Assembly (NCBI RefSeq): GCF_001831495.1
Contig: NZ_CP017689.1
Coordinates: 3,782,001-3,846,000, forward strand
Source: Thalassotalea crassostreae
GTDB lineage: Bacteria; Pseudomonadota; Gammaproteobacteria; Enterobacterales; Alteromonadaceae
Direction of reading: 5' to 3'
Length of the DNA stretch: 64,000 nt
Numbering within the stretch: the stretch's first letter is position 1; each line of letters opens with the position of its first letter. The position numbers and the translations under genes were made by a program. Under the pieces are notes generated by a model. It searched no databases. It had not been told where the DNA came from and saw only the letters and a list, made by a program, of their open reading frames with translations. Of the stretch, positions 9,634 to 18,790 are shown piece by piece.

Positions 9634-10236
9634 TTACGGACGTTCTAATTTCACTCTTTGTTCAGTTAATGAGAACAAATCACCACCCATTTTTCCAACA
9701 GAATCAATTAGGTGCTGATTGATATTACCTTCTTCAAGCAAGTCATCGCGGACATAAATACATTTTACATCTAATAAAATAACTGTTCCGCCACTCGCTG
9801 CTTCGCTAACCGAAATAATTTCTCGTAACGTACATTCGTATCGGACCGGAGATTGTTTAACCGAATATGGCGTTACTCTATGACTTGCACACTGCTCAAC
9901 ATTGGCATAGTCAAACTCGCTTATATCATGATCGATAGCGGCGCTTGTTTGGTTCATTTTTTCTAAAAGCTCGGCGTTGACTATGTTAACGACACATTCG
10001 CCAGTGTCCCTTAAGTTAGTTAAGGTATCCTTATCAATTTTGTTTCGTTGGGTAACTTGGGTATACAAAAGCACCGGTGGATTGCAGCTTGCCACAGTAA
10101 AAAAAGAATAAGGTGCAATGTTATCCACGCCAGCACTTGAACGAGTACTTATCCATGCAATTGGTCGAGGTGTCACGCCGCCATTGAGCAAACGATATTT
10201 AGCTTGGTTTTCTATTTCATCAACGTCAAAAAACAC
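9634..10236 (-). CDS. Flavin reductase-like (FMN-binding split barrel) protein
   Basis: A 200-residue flavoredoxin/flavin reductase family protein: GVTPRPIAWISTRSSAG and NIAPYSFFTVASCNPP are the FMN-binding blocks at the N-terminus. Members bind FMN and transfer electrons or supply reduced flavin. The start is a GTG at 10236 with GAGAG about 8 bases upstream. It lies just upstream of the isochorismatase-like gene and probably shares its transcript. Confidence 0.85.
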   Translation of the reverse strand: MFFDVDEIENQAKYRLLNGGVTPRPIAWISTRSSAGVDNIAPYSFFTVASCNPPVLLYTQVTQRNKIDKDTLTNLRDTGECVVNIVNAELLEKMNQTSAAIDHDISEFDYANVEQCASHRVTPYSVKQSPVRYECTLREIISVSEAASGGTVILLDVKCIYVRDDLLEEGNINQHLIDSVGKMGGDLFSLTEQRVKLERP

Positions 10237-10399
10237 ACTTAAACTCTCTTTGTTAAAGACTCATTATTAAACACTCTCTACTATACGCTTTCTATTAAAC
10301 GGCCAGTGCCAAATAAATCAAAAACACTGAAAAAATTAAAGAGCCTAGTCCAGCAGGGCGAAAAATAGATTTGAATTTCACCGCTGACCAGTTTGCGAA

Positions 10400-10669
10400 C
10401 TAACGATGTTTTGCTTCGCCAGTAACAATTAATCCAATACTCACTGCTATCAATAAATAACCGATAAAAATAATGACGTTGGGATATAACGTATCAGCAC
10501 TAAACAGCACAAATAATATCCCTGTTATAAATCGACTAGAGACCTCAAACCAATGAAAGTATCTTTTCTTGGCAAAGCGTATAATGGCTGCTGACCAGTA
10601 ATTTGGGCTTGCAATCATAATGGTGCTGAAACACATCAAGAGAACGGCAAATGCTACAACGAAATACAT
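10400..10669 (-). CDS. Small membrane protein, 89 aa
   Basis: Three hydrophobic segments (residues about 2-20, 45-60 and 65-83) separated by a short basic loop RFAKKRYFHWF predict an inner-membrane protein. No family is recognised beyond a general resemblance to small uncharacterised membrane proteins. The ATG lies at 10669. It appears monocistronic. Confidence 0.6.
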   Translation of the reverse strand: MYFVVAFAVLLMCFSTIMIASPNYWSAAIIRFAKKRYFHWFEVSSRFITGILFVLFSADTLYPNVIIFIGYLLIAVSIGLIVTGEAKHR

Positions 10670-10863
10670 CGATTAATTCAAACCCGAATATAGCCAATAA
10701 CCGTTCGATGATAACTTGGCCCTAAAGCCTTCTTCTAGCTCAAATACTTGGCAAAAAAAGGTTTTTTCCTGAATTAATATTTTTGTTGGGGTGCTGATGT
10801 TGAGGTGATCAATATACATTCCTTTACTTTGCCTTTTAACTAATTATTATTGGTAGGCGGACA

Positions 10864-11109
10864 TCACTTTACAAAGCTTGCCATTAGTAGCACGCCGATA
10901 ATAACGGCGCAAAAAAACATCATGCGCCCTAATTGAGCATTGCCCTTTTTCATTTTTTGATTAGCAGTTTTTAAAGCTGTCAGCTCATGTTCACTTAAGT
11001 TAGAACAATGGTCGCAGGCTGTGAGTGATTTAGGATAATAAAGTCCGCATCGTTGGCAACGCTTTTTCAGTGGTTGCATTGCACGCCATGCACTACTCAT
11101 TGAAAGCAT
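10864..11109 (-). CDS. Zinc-ribbon protein with C-terminal membrane anchor
   Basis: An 81-residue protein with two CxxC knuckles (CQRCGLYYPKSLTACDHC) forming a predicted zinc ribbon, a charged helix, and one C-terminal membrane segment (MMFFCAVIIGVLLMASF). AAGGAA precedes the ATG at 11109. The function is unknown. Cassette proteins at 30492 and 41776 have the same zinc-ribbon-plus-membrane plan, without clear sequence similarity. Confidence 0.65.
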   Translation of the reverse strand: MLSMSSAWRAMQPLKKRCQRCGLYYPKSLTACDHCSNLSEHELTALKTANQKMKKGNAQLGRMMFFCAVIIGVLLMASFVK

Positions 11110-11159
11110 AGTAATTCCTTTTAGTCATTTCATTTAGATAAGAGTATCGTTAACGATAA

Positions 11160-11351
11160 CTATTTTACTTTTGCAATGCCAAGTAACACACAAACCACGC
11201 CACCAATCATCGCCGCCCAAGACTCTAGTGGTGCATCACCACTAAATGCACGGCTAACTTGAGAACCTGCAGAATCATAAAGGTTATATCCCCAAATCGC
11301 TAAAGCGACGCCAGCAATGATGAGCACTATTCCGATAATTTTACTATTCAT
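11160..11351 (-). CDS. DUF3185 family small membrane protein
   Basis: A 63-residue protein with two membrane helices, starting MNSKIIGIVLIIAGVALAIWG and ending in GGVVCVLLGIAKVK, as in DUF3185. TAGGAG lies 6 bases before the ATG. The function is unknown. The 261-base region to its right (11352-11612) holds no gene I can support. Confidence 0.78.
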   Translation of the reverse strand: MNSKIIGIVLIIAGVALAIWGYNLYDSAGSQVSRAFSGDAPLESWAAMIGGVVCVLLGIAKVK

Positions 11352-11612
11352 AGATTCTCCTAGTATTTACTTAGTAATATGTTCACTATCCTTAAGGCTT
11401 TGAATTATCAAATGTTTAAATTTTGGCATTAGCCGTTACTAGCTTCATAATGCTGATTATTTTGAAAGTCCTTAATTAAGTATACCACCGAGTATTTAAC
11501 CTGCGCGGATTACTATTATTTATTTATGCGACACCTATTTCACCTTGATCTATTTACAGTTCATACTTTGAAAGTAAGCGCTATCTATTCACGTATCAAT
11601 AACGCTTCCTTG

Positions 11613-13163
11613 CTAACTTTGTTTAATTTTAAAATTACCATGAAAACCTAACGGTAAATGATAAGGCAGCCACGCTCTACAAATCGGCCCTTGGCCAAGA
11701 TTGCTAACATCAAAGATATTTAAACAAGTGCGTTTACTTGGTACATGCAAGGCGGTGCCAATTAAATATCCCGTGCCTTGTTTTTGTTTTGGGCACACTG
11801 AAACGTGTTCTTCCACCAAATAATCTTCACCGAAATGAAAGTGCTGTTCTTTACCAGTATCGGTATTAATTGATGAAACTGTATCACTCCAAAAGCTATT
11901 TTGATTTGCTGATAAGTGATATAGGTAATCATTCTTCAAGCCCACGACATGATCGCTCACCCTTGGAAATTCAGAAATGCTATCAAGTATTTGCATATCA
12001 TATGTACCATTGTTTTTTATGGTATAAAACGCTGTTCTTGCTCGTGAGTTAACATGACTCATTTGTCCCTGCATAACATCTGATAGTTTGTGGAGAACGT
12101 CTAAATCAGGATAAAGGCTGGCATCAAAGTGTATGGTGCCATCGATATCTTCCCAAGCATTACCATAATGAAACGCAAATCCTGGAGGCAACTCTACTCG
12201 GCTTTTAATGGCAAGAGATTGCTTACTAACCACAAGCACCGTCATAGCCACATTTTGATCAAATTGAGTGCCAGCAAAATACCCCTGTATTGAGCGGTCT
12301 GCAACAATTGACGGTAAGATAATTAACAGATGCTTATCGGTCATCAAAAAGTCATGCAACATTCCACCATTGTACTGGGCATTTATCACACCAACATTTT
12401 TAACCGTTCCGTTTGCGGCTAAATGATACAGAACGATATGACCTGCAGGACCTAAGCCAAAGTTCCAAATATCACCATCAGGAGATATTTTCGGGTGTGC
12501 TGAGAATGGCAATCCTTTTAAACTATTGGTATATTTTGTATCTTTCCCTAAAGCCTCAAATTGCTTAAATTCTAAGGTGTCCGAATCTATCACTGCCGGA
12601 GAACCTGCTTCCCATAGCGCCCATAAATCATCACCTACAGGTATAACGTTGGTATTAGCTGTATTGACCATATCTGAGCTAGATACTGGCAATGAGTTAG
12701 CCAATTTAGTATCTGGGCCTGAATATAAAAACTGCTCAGCTTTTTGCTCTGTTTTAAATTTAGGTGTACCGATAAACTTGCCATGATGGATTATTTTTCC
12801 ATCGGCAATATCAAACCGCTGTAACATGCCGTCACCTTCAAAAAGGTGTTTGTAACGCATATCTCCACGTTCATGTTTACCTGGGCCATTGCGATAAAAC
12901 ACACCTTGTAAGTCCTTAGGTATTTTACCTTCGAGTTGCAGTGACTTTGTATCAAAATCATGTTCAACATTGGCGAAGCCAATTAGATCAGGGTCTTTGG
13001 CCAAAGCTTGGTTAAATAACTCTTTAAAATTAACCGCAATATTTTTAGGTGATTTTGTCAATGATTTAGTCGCCGCAGCGCCAAGCGCCTTCGGCATTGC
13101 TATACTTGCGCCTACTCCAACACTCGCTAAACCAATACTTTTAAGTAATTCTCTGCGTTGCAT
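11613..13163 (-). CDS. Tat-exported carotenoid oxygenase (RPE65 family)
   Basis: A 516-residue non-heme iron dioxygenase of the carotenoid cleavage family. The N-terminus has a Tat signal (RRELLKSIGLASVGVG). Histidines expected to bind Fe(II) occur in FSAHPKISPDG, MLHDFLMTDKHL, AFHYGNAWED and the C-terminal LGFHGNFK. Family members cleave carotenoids, stilbenes or lignin-type alkenes; a periplasmic location would favour an external substrate. It starts 9 bases after the DUF2141 gene ends and has AGGAG upstream, so the two form an operon. Confidence 0.9.
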   Translation of the reverse strand: MQRRELLKSIGLASVGVGASIAMPKALGAAATKSLTKSPKNIAVNFKELFNQALAKDPDLIGFANVEHDFDTKSLQLEGKIPKDLQGVFYRNGPGKHERGDMRYKHLFEGDGMLQRFDIADGKIIHHGKFIGTPKFKTEQKAEQFLYSGPDTKLANSLPVSSSDMVNTANTNVIPVGDDLWALWEAGSPAVIDSDTLEFKQFEALGKDTKYTNSLKGLPFSAHPKISPDGDIWNFGLGPAGHIVLYHLAANGTVKNVGVINAQYNGGMLHDFLMTDKHLLIILPSIVADRSIQGYFAGTQFDQNVAMTVLVVSKQSLAIKSRVELPPGFAFHYGNAWEDIDGTIHFDASLYPDLDVLHKLSDVMQGQMSHVNSRARTAFYTIKNNGTYDMQILDSISEFPRVSDHVVGLKNDYLYHLSANQNSFWSDTVSSINTDTGKEQHFHFGEDYLVEEHVSVCPKQKQGTGYLIGTALHVPSKRTCLNIFDVSNLGQGPICRAWLPYHLPLGFHGNFKIKQS

Positions 13164-13172
13164 TATAAACTC

Positions 13173-13607
13173 CTAGTAAATCACTTCTGTTTTATTAACA
13201 ACTTGCTGATCTTTACCGACCTCAAATTTGATTTCGCTGTAATCAACTGGCCCGTAATTAGGTTTCGCATTGTTTGAAAAGCCGTAACCTTCCGTCGGCA
13301 TACCAAATAAATTAGTCGCCATTTCACCATTGTCATCTTGGTCGTGAAAAAAACGTAAGGCATATTCACCTTGCTCAATATCAGCAAATGACACTTTAGT
13401 AATACCTTCTTTGGCGACAACTATCGTAGCGTTGTGAGCTTTACCTTGTTGGTAATTGTCTTCACCTTTAAATAGTTGAATGTATAGTTTCCCTTTCGCT
13501 TGGACACCGGAAATTTCAAAGGTAATATTACTGGCATTGGCAGATTGAGCAGAAAGTGAAAGTAATAAAGCGGCTATAGTATTTGATGTACGATTAAAAA
13601 TTTTCAT
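13173..13607 (-). CDS. DUF2141 secreted protein
   Basis: A 144-residue secreted protein with a signal peptide (IAALLLSLSAQSANA) and a DUF2141 beta-sandwich: YIQLFKGEDNYQQG, FADIEQGEYALRFFHDQDDNG and MPTEGYGFSNNAK are the family blocks. The role is unknown, but DUF2141 genes often sit with secreted oxygenases and carotenoid genes. Two neighbouring ATGs are possible; the second has AGGA 6 bases away. It is the first gene of the carotenoid oxygenase operon and is divergent from the LytTR regulator. Confidence 0.82.
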   Translation of the reverse strand: MKIFNRTSNTIAALLLSLSAQSANASNITFEISGVQAKGKLYIQLFKGEDNYQQGKAHNATIVVAKEGITKVSFADIEQGEYALRFFHDQDDNGEMATNLFGMPTEGYGFSNNAKPNYGPVDYSEIKFEVGKDQQVVNKTEVIY

Positions 13608-13754
13608 CATTGATCCTTTTATATTTTATTTGTAGTCTTGTTGTTTATACGCAGTCGTTGCGCCGTGTTTAAAACAAGATAGAATGTGGTTTAGTTGATC
13701 AAAAGTTATGTTTCGTGAAGTGCTTCAAAAACTTCGTAAAATACACAAAAAAAG

Positions 13755-14600
13755 GTGAATGTACCGTTGACGAATCGTGAAACACCCCAGCAAAAACAAG
13801 GGACAGAGCCACTTTTTACCCGTAAAAGGGTGATTAGCAGTTTATTTATATCGATTTGCGTTGGCTTATTTATTGGCTATTTAGCACCTTTTGGGATGGG
13901 CCAATTGTCTATATGGATATCGATTGGTTATTGGGTTTCTACTTGTATAATTGGTTACTTTATTTACGCACCATCGATGCATTTCGTAGATATTCTATTG
14001 CAAGATTCAATTAACATTCGTTGGCATCGGGTTGCTGTTGGCACGTTACTCGGTAGTTTTTTAATGGGCTTTACTGTCCCAGTATGCACTTGGCTATTTT
14101 TCAATATGCCGATTAATTACCAGGTTCAATTTTTCCAAGTTTTCCCAAAAGCGGTCGTGATTGGTGGTGCAATTAGTATCATTACCATGATGAGAGACCA
14201 TATTAAGCAGCAGCAACAAGAACTAGAATTGAAAGAGCTCGAGGCGAAAAATAGTCAGCTGCTTCCGAACAATCTAGAAAATGAAAAGTTGGCACATTTA
14301 ATGGAGCAGGTACCCCTAGAAAAGCGAGGAGATTTACTTTGTTTAGAAATGGCAGATCATTACCTAAAGATATATACCGATAAAGGAAATCATCTTTTAT
14401 TAATGCGCTTTAAAGACGCTATGAACTTACTCGCTAATTACCCAGGAATGCAAACTCATCGCTCGTGGTGGGTTGCTAAAGAAGCCGTTACTCATGTAAA
14501 AAAAGAAAACCGCAAAATAAGTTTAGTCTTAACTAACGATATTGAAGTACCTGTTTCTCGAACTTATCAAGACAGTATAAAACAAGCTGGATTTAATTAA
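13755..14600 (+). CDS. Membrane-anchored LytTR transcription regulator
   Basis: A 281-residue protein with four predicted membrane helices (residues about 28-150), a Gln-rich coiled linker, and a C-terminal LytTR DNA-binding domain (LLCLEMADHYLKIYTD, MQTHRSWWVAKEAVTHV). Such proteins regulate nearby genes directly from the membrane. It is divergent from the DUF2141/carotenoid oxygenase operon across 147 bases, so it is the likely regulator of that pair (inference). The start is uncertain: GTG at 13755 has a poor ribosome-binding site, and TTG at 13767 is an alternative. Confidence 0.82.
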   Translation: MNVPLTNRETPQQKQGTEPLFTRKRVISSLFISICVGLFIGYLAPFGMGQLSIWISIGYWVSTCIIGYFIYAPSMHFVDILLQDSINIRWHRVAVGTLLGSFLMGFTVPVCTWLFFNMPINYQVQFFQVFPKAVVIGGAISIITMMRDHIKQQQQELELKELEAKNSQLLPNNLENEKLAHLMEQVPLEKRGDLLCLEMADHYLKIYTDKGNHLLLMRFKDAMNLLANYPGMQTHRSWWVAKEAVTHVKKENRKISLVLTNDIEVPVSRTYQDSIKQAGFN

Positions 14601-14616
14601 TCATAGATCAAATGAC

Positions 14617-14982
14617 TTAGATCCAAACATCGTTTTCAGCAGTTAGCTCAGAGTTTCTATCGCCAGTATTAACGACATCCTTAGGCTCTATTATCATCAC
14701 TTTGCATTCACTATTTGCTACCGGTTTATGCTCTTTGCCTTTTGGCACAACAAACATTTCTCCCGTATTTATGGTGACCGTACCGTCTCGAAATTCAATA
14801 TCAAGTGTACCTTCAATGACAACAAACACTTCATCTGTATCAGGGTGATCATGCCAGACAAATTCGCCTTTAACCTTTACTAACTTGAATTGGTAATCGT
14901 TCATTTCGGCAATAACTCGGGGCGACCAATGTTCATTGAACTTGGCTAACTTTTCTTCAAAATTAATGGCCTTAAATGACAT
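14617..14982 (-). CDS. Cupin domain protein
   Basis: A 121-residue single cupin. The metal-site motif is WHDHPDTDEVFVVIEG, followed by GEMFVVPKGKEHKPV, so the His/Glu ligands are intact. Members include small isomerases and sensors; the substrate is unknown. TTGGAG lies about 6 bases before the ATG. It converges with the LytTR gene. Confidence 0.85.
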   Translation of the reverse strand: MSFKAINFEEKLAKFNEHWSPRVIAEMNDYQFKLVKVKGEFVWHDHPDTDEVFVVIEGTLDIEFRDGTVTINTGEMFVVPKGKEHKPVANSECKVMIIEPKDVVNTGDRNSELTAENDVWI

Positions 14983-15035
14983 TTAGACTCCAATTATATT
15001 GTGCAAAGGAATCAGAAACTAAACAGCTTTCGATA

Positions 15036-15386
15036 TTATTTTTTTGCCAACCGATAACGCTTTAGCTCTGATAATAACCAATCTTTACTGTTAACAACTG
15101 CTTTATCCGCACAATGAATTTTATAATACTTGCCGGACATTTTACTTTTTGTTGCTGAGTATTTAATAAAATCTTCTGTAGTCTCAATATCGTCTCGATA
15201 ATACTCATATTTTTTATTAATATGTTCAGCCGCTTCACTACCGGTATGCATCGTACCGTTTCGTTCATACTTACATTGTGTAGACTCTACATAGCTTAGT
15301 AAATGATTGATCTCATCAGCGCTTGTAGCAAACGAATTAAATGAAATTAACGATAGTAAAATAAAAATTGATTTACTAATATTCAA
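15036..15386 (-). CDS. DUF5329 secreted protein
   Basis: A 116-residue protein with a signal peptide (KSIFILLSLISFNSFA) and the DUF5329 domain: EINHLLSYVESTQCKYERNG, AAEHINKKYEYY and a second Cys in YYKIHC, which likely pairs with the first. I chose the TTG at 15386 because AAGGAG lies 8 bases upstream and the signal peptide begins there; a longer ATG reading would bury it. The 283 bases to the right (15387-15669) hold nothing I can identify. Confidence 0.75.
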   Translation of the reverse strand: MNISKSIFILLSLISFNSFATSADEINHLLSYVESTQCKYERNGTMHTGSEAAEHINKKYEYYRDDIETTEDFIKYSATKSKMSGKYYKIHCADKAVVNSKDWLLSELKRYRLAKK

Positions 15387-15669
15387 CTGAAGCTCTCCTT
15401 GTTTATAAACATAATACGACCAGTATATGGCTAGCATTATTGATTTAAACACAAAGTAATTGACACACTCAAGCCGTAGTTTGTATCTAAGTATTTCTGC
15501 TAAATATGGTTGGAATAATTTGAAAGCATCAATTGCTTTGGCAATTTCAGTTTGATTGGGAAAGCGTAGAAAAATATCGATTTATCAACCGTTGTCACAT
15601 TCATTTAGTGAAATAAATTGAATAATAACAACGGTTAAGTTTTTAGGCGTTTGCTAAATTTTATTGTTA

Positions 15670-15915
15670 TTAACAATAGTATGCTTCAACAGTACCTTTA
15701 AGTTTAATCAGCATTGGCTGACCACGGCGGTCTAATGCTTTTGGTGATGCAATTTTTATCCAACCTTCGCTAATACAGTACTCTTCAACATCAGTGCGTT
15801 CTTTACCGTTAAAACGGATACCAATATTGTGTTCAAAAACTTCTTTTACGTAATGTGGGCTGCGCGGATCAATGGCAAGACGATCCGGTAACGTTGGTTG
15901 ATTAGTGTCGCTCAT
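15670..15915 (-). CDS. DUF3297 family protein
   Basis: An 81-residue cytoplasmic protein that fits DUF3297 end to end: LPDRLAIDPRSPHY, IGIRFNGKERTDVEEYC, SEGWIKIA and a C-terminal LKGTVEAYYC. The function is unknown, but the family is widely conserved in proteobacteria. It is monocistronic. Confidence 0.88.
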   Translation of the reverse strand: MSDTNQPTLPDRLAIDPRSPHYVKEVFEHNIGIRFNGKERTDVEEYCISEGWIKIASPKALDRRGQPMLIKLKGTVEAYYC

Positions 15916-16062
15916 AATTATGACCTGATTTGAATTGAAAGTAGCTTATTGTAGGCAATAAAAGCTAGGCACTCAACAACGAGTGAGAGAACAACAGATA
16001 AATTTTGCTTTCGTTGCCGGTCTATTTCGATCTTATACCGGCGCTATTGACTGCTTTGCTGT

Positions 16063-17085
16063 TCAACTTTGGCTGCTTGAGTTCGTAGTTTTTACTCGGA
16101 TAAATTGAGCAATTGGCTTTTCAAAATATCGATAGGATATGTATGCCAATAAAAGACTCACCGCTAATGACAATAACAGTTTAAGCTCGATGTTTAAATT
16201 TAGTTGATTCACTTGCATGATTACGGGTAGGTGCAACAAATAAAGCGAGTACGATATCTTGCCAATAACGTCCCCTACTTTATTGGCTAATAAGATGTTG
16301 TTGTCTGGCACTAAAAATACGATACAAAAAAACACCGTACTCATAACTAACAACACTTCATAGCTTAGCCACATTTTGTGCTTGGCGTCGGTATTAACGG
16401 GGCTAAGCTCAGGGTACATCAACGGGATCAAGCATAGAACCAATACCAACCAATGTTGTTTCATATATGTAGGGATGTTCAGCTTTTTATAATTCAGGCC
16501 AAACACTACGCCGACAAAAAATAGCGGCAGTGACCTGATCACATTAAACATATTATAAGGAACGCCGTAAATATCACCGTAAATTCGCGGAAAATTAGTC
16601 AAAAACAGTATTATCAGCACCGCTACAATCGCCAAATAAATATAGCCAGATCTATGATTGCTTAGTGACCAAAAGACAATAAAAATTAAATAGAACTGAA
16701 CCTCTGGAGGTATTGACCACAGCACTCTATCGCCAACCATGAATAAAAAATGACCTAATAACGAGTTGAAATCGGGAATTTGATACAGTACATCACTGCC
16801 AGCTTGAGATAAAAAATACGAGGCGAACACGATAAGCAGATAAAGCGGAACAACTCTGCCAATTCGCGCAACTATATAATGTTTAATGTTGTCTTTGCTA
16901 AACGCTTTGTCTAAATATAAATAAGACATGAGAAAGCCGCTCAACAAGAAAAACAGCATTACGCCGTATGCGCCTGAGCCACCACCTAAAGCGCCATCAA
17001 GCCAATGAGTTACATCACTAAAGTGAGTGATGAAAACAATAAGAGCGGCAATTGCTCGCAACGAATTTAACTTTCTAATTTCCAA
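16063..17085 (-). CDS. Acyltransferase 3 (OafA/YrhL-like) membrane protein
   Basis: A 340-residue integral membrane acyltransferase with about 10 helices. The N-terminal RKLNSLRAIAALIVFITHF contains the family's R/H catalytic region, and FFLLSGFLMSYLYL follows. Members O-acylate surface polysaccharides or lipids. The start is a TTG at 17085, which lies exactly at the conserved N-terminus. No glycan biosynthesis genes are adjacent, so the substrate is open. Confidence 0.87.
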   Translation of the reverse strand: MEIRKLNSLRAIAALIVFITHFSDVTHWLDGALGGGSGAYGVMLFFLLSGFLMSYLYLDKAFSKDNIKHYIVARIGRVVPLYLLIVFASYFLSQAGSDVLYQIPDFNSLLGHFLFMVGDRVLWSIPPEVQFYLIFIVFWSLSNHRSGYIYLAIVAVLIILFLTNFPRIYGDIYGVPYNMFNVIRSLPLFFVGVVFGLNYKKLNIPTYMKQHWLVLVLCLIPLMYPELSPVNTDAKHKMWLSYEVLLVMSTVFFCIVFLVPDNNILLANKVGDVIGKISYSLYLLHLPVIMQVNQLNLNIELKLLLSLAVSLLLAYISYRYFEKPIAQFIRVKTTNSSSQS

Positions 17086-17137
17086 TCTTTTTTCTACTTA
17101 TTCATTGCCATTAATATACATTGGTTTGGGGACTTTT

Positions 17138-17491
17138 CTATTCATTTACAATCATATTGAAGCCACCAAAAATCATACGCCTGCCATCGAACGGCATTGG
17201 GTTAACCTCAGATGATAATCTTGGGTCTTCCATTGCTTTATTGATGCCTTCATCACGCACCTCTTTTGACGGCCAAACAACCCAAGAAAAACAAACAACT
17301 TCATTCTCTTCGCATTTTACCGCTAACGGAAATGAAGTAACCTCACCATCGGGCACATCATCCCCCCAACAATCTGCGACATTAAGCGCGCCGCATTCCT
17401 TAAAAACCTGAGCCGCATCAAAAGCATGTTTTACATATTGCTCTTTATTTTTTTTTGGAACAGCCAAAACAAAACCATCTACATAATTCAT
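17138..17491 (-). CDS. DUF1428 family protein
   Basis: A 117-residue protein of the DUF1428 (dimeric alpha-beta barrel) family, recognisable from YVDGFVLAVPKKNKEQY, FKECGALNVADCWGDDVPDG and MPFDGRRMIFGGF. The function is unknown. GGAG lies about 8 bases before the ATG. Confidence 0.9.
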   Translation of the reverse strand: MNYVDGFVLAVPKKNKEQYVKHAFDAAQVFKECGALNVADCWGDDVPDGEVTSFPLAVKCEENEVVCFSWVVWPSKEVRDEGINKAMEDPRLSSEVNPMPFDGRRMIFGGFNMIVNE

Positions 17492-17618
17492 TTCATTTCT
17501 CCTAGCCTTCTATTTTTCCAGAGTAAAGGTAGCTCGATTGTTAATAAAATTTATATTGCCTTATACCCTAAGTTTATTAAAATGCCATCTAGATAGAGAT
17601 AAACAGCGACCATAAACA

Positions 17619-18224
17619 TTAACGCGGCTTCGCTAAAATCTCTTCCACTCGACTACGCAATTTAGGGACAAGTTCATTTGCAAACCAAGGATTGCGTGTT
17701 AGCCAAGGGTTATTTCTCGGACTTGGATGGGGTAAAGGCACTACATTAGGCCAGTATTCTTGCCACGCTAAAACATTGTCAGTTACCGAATTAACAGCGT
17801 CTGGAAGGTGATACGCTTGCGCATACTGACCAATGACTAAAGTGAGCTCAACCGCTGTTAATTGTGCCAGTAATTTTTGACGCCATGCTTTTGCACATTC
17901 TGAACGAGGAGGTAAATCTCCAGATGCCCCTTTGCCCGGATAACAAAAGCCCATAGGTAAAATGGCAACGGATTTAGGATCATAAAACTCTTCCTTAGAC
18001 ATACCTAACCAATCGCGTAATCGATTGCCACTGGCGTCATCAAACGGTATGCCAGATTTATGGACTTTCAATCCAGGTGCTTGTCCGACTATCAAAATAC
18101 GTGATTGACGATCGAGCTGTACCACAGGTCTTGGACCTAAGGGCAAGTATTCACTACAAATTTCACAACTTCGAACGTCACGGATTAAAGAATTAAATTG
18201 CTGTTCTACATCGATAGACTTCAA
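17619..18224 (-). CDS. Uracil-DNA glycosylase family protein
   Basis: A 201-residue protein of the UDG superfamily. Motif 1 appears as GQAPGLKVHKSGIPFDD, the C-terminal motif 2 as PLPHPSPRNNPW, and a CxxC-like pair CEICSEYLPLGPRPV sits at the N-terminus. Family members excise uracil or act on nucleic acid bases, but this branch is not biochemically defined. The TTG start at 18224 has GAGGGG 5 bases upstream. Confidence 0.85.
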   Translation of the reverse strand: MKSIDVEQQFNSLIRDVRSCEICSEYLPLGPRPVVQLDRQSRILIVGQAPGLKVHKSGIPFDDASGNRLRDWLGMSKEEFYDPKSVAILPMGFCYPGKGASGDLPPRSECAKAWRQKLLAQLTAVELTLVIGQYAQAYHLPDAVNSVTDNVLAWQEYWPNVVPLPHPSPRNNPWLTRNPWFANELVPKLRSRVEEILAKPR

Positions 18225-18291
18225 AAATTCCCCTCATATAGGTATATGTTTGCTAGCGATACTTATTATCGATGCCTCTTGGCGATACCTC

Positions 18292-18768
18292 TCATCGATA
18301 TTGGGCGGCAGTAATAAACTCACTAAACGCTTCGCACCAAACAATGACAGTATTAAATTTTGATAAATCGATACTTTGATCGACAGGCACCATAAAATTA
18401 TCAAAAGTTTTAACGTCACCAACGAGTGTCATTTGAGTTTTTAGTTGTTCAAACTCTGCTTCTGTTTCGACAAACTCAGGCGACAAATAAAGTTTGTACT
18501 CAGGACCTGGAGCAAGTTCGCCTAAAAGGGTTATATAATGTTGACTAAGCGATACTTTGCCTTCGCCCCAATGAAGTGTATCGCTACCTTTTAACTCGCG
18601 TACAAACTCAGTTTGATAGTCAGCTTCACTGACAACCGCATTTATTTCTAAAGCGCTTGGGGCTGGCGGTGCAGCAAGTATCGGTAATACATAAATGCCG
18701 ATAACAAAGCCTACGGCCAACATAGAAATATGGGTGAAAGATAACAATATAATTTTCTGAATTTTCAT
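18292..18768 (-). CDS. DM13 domain protein, membrane-anchored
   Basis: A 158-residue protein with one N-terminal membrane helix (signal anchor, residues about 7-32) and a C-terminal DM13 domain (HYITLLGELAPGPEYKLYLSP, NTVIVWCEAFSEFITAAQY). DM13 domains are thought to bind a cofactor and act in redox steps at the cell surface; the conserved WCEAF cysteine is present. It faces the periplasm by prediction. Confidence 0.83.
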   Translation of the reverse strand: MKIQKIILLSFTHISMLAVGFVIGIYVLPILAAPPAPSALEINAVVSEADYQTEFVRELKGSDTLHWGEGKVSLSQHYITLLGELAPGPEYKLYLSPEFVETEAEFEQLKTQMTLVGDVKTFDNFMVPVDQSIDLSKFNTVIVWCEAFSEFITAAQYR

Positions 18769-18790
18769 TTTTCGTGCCTGTTAACTTATT

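Noticed and set aside
11568..11605. Relative of the nested repeat (AAAGTAAGCGCT) near the carotenoid oxygenase gene
   Set aside because: Only 12 bases match 45485-45496 on the opposite strand and the second arm is poor; chance similarity is likely.
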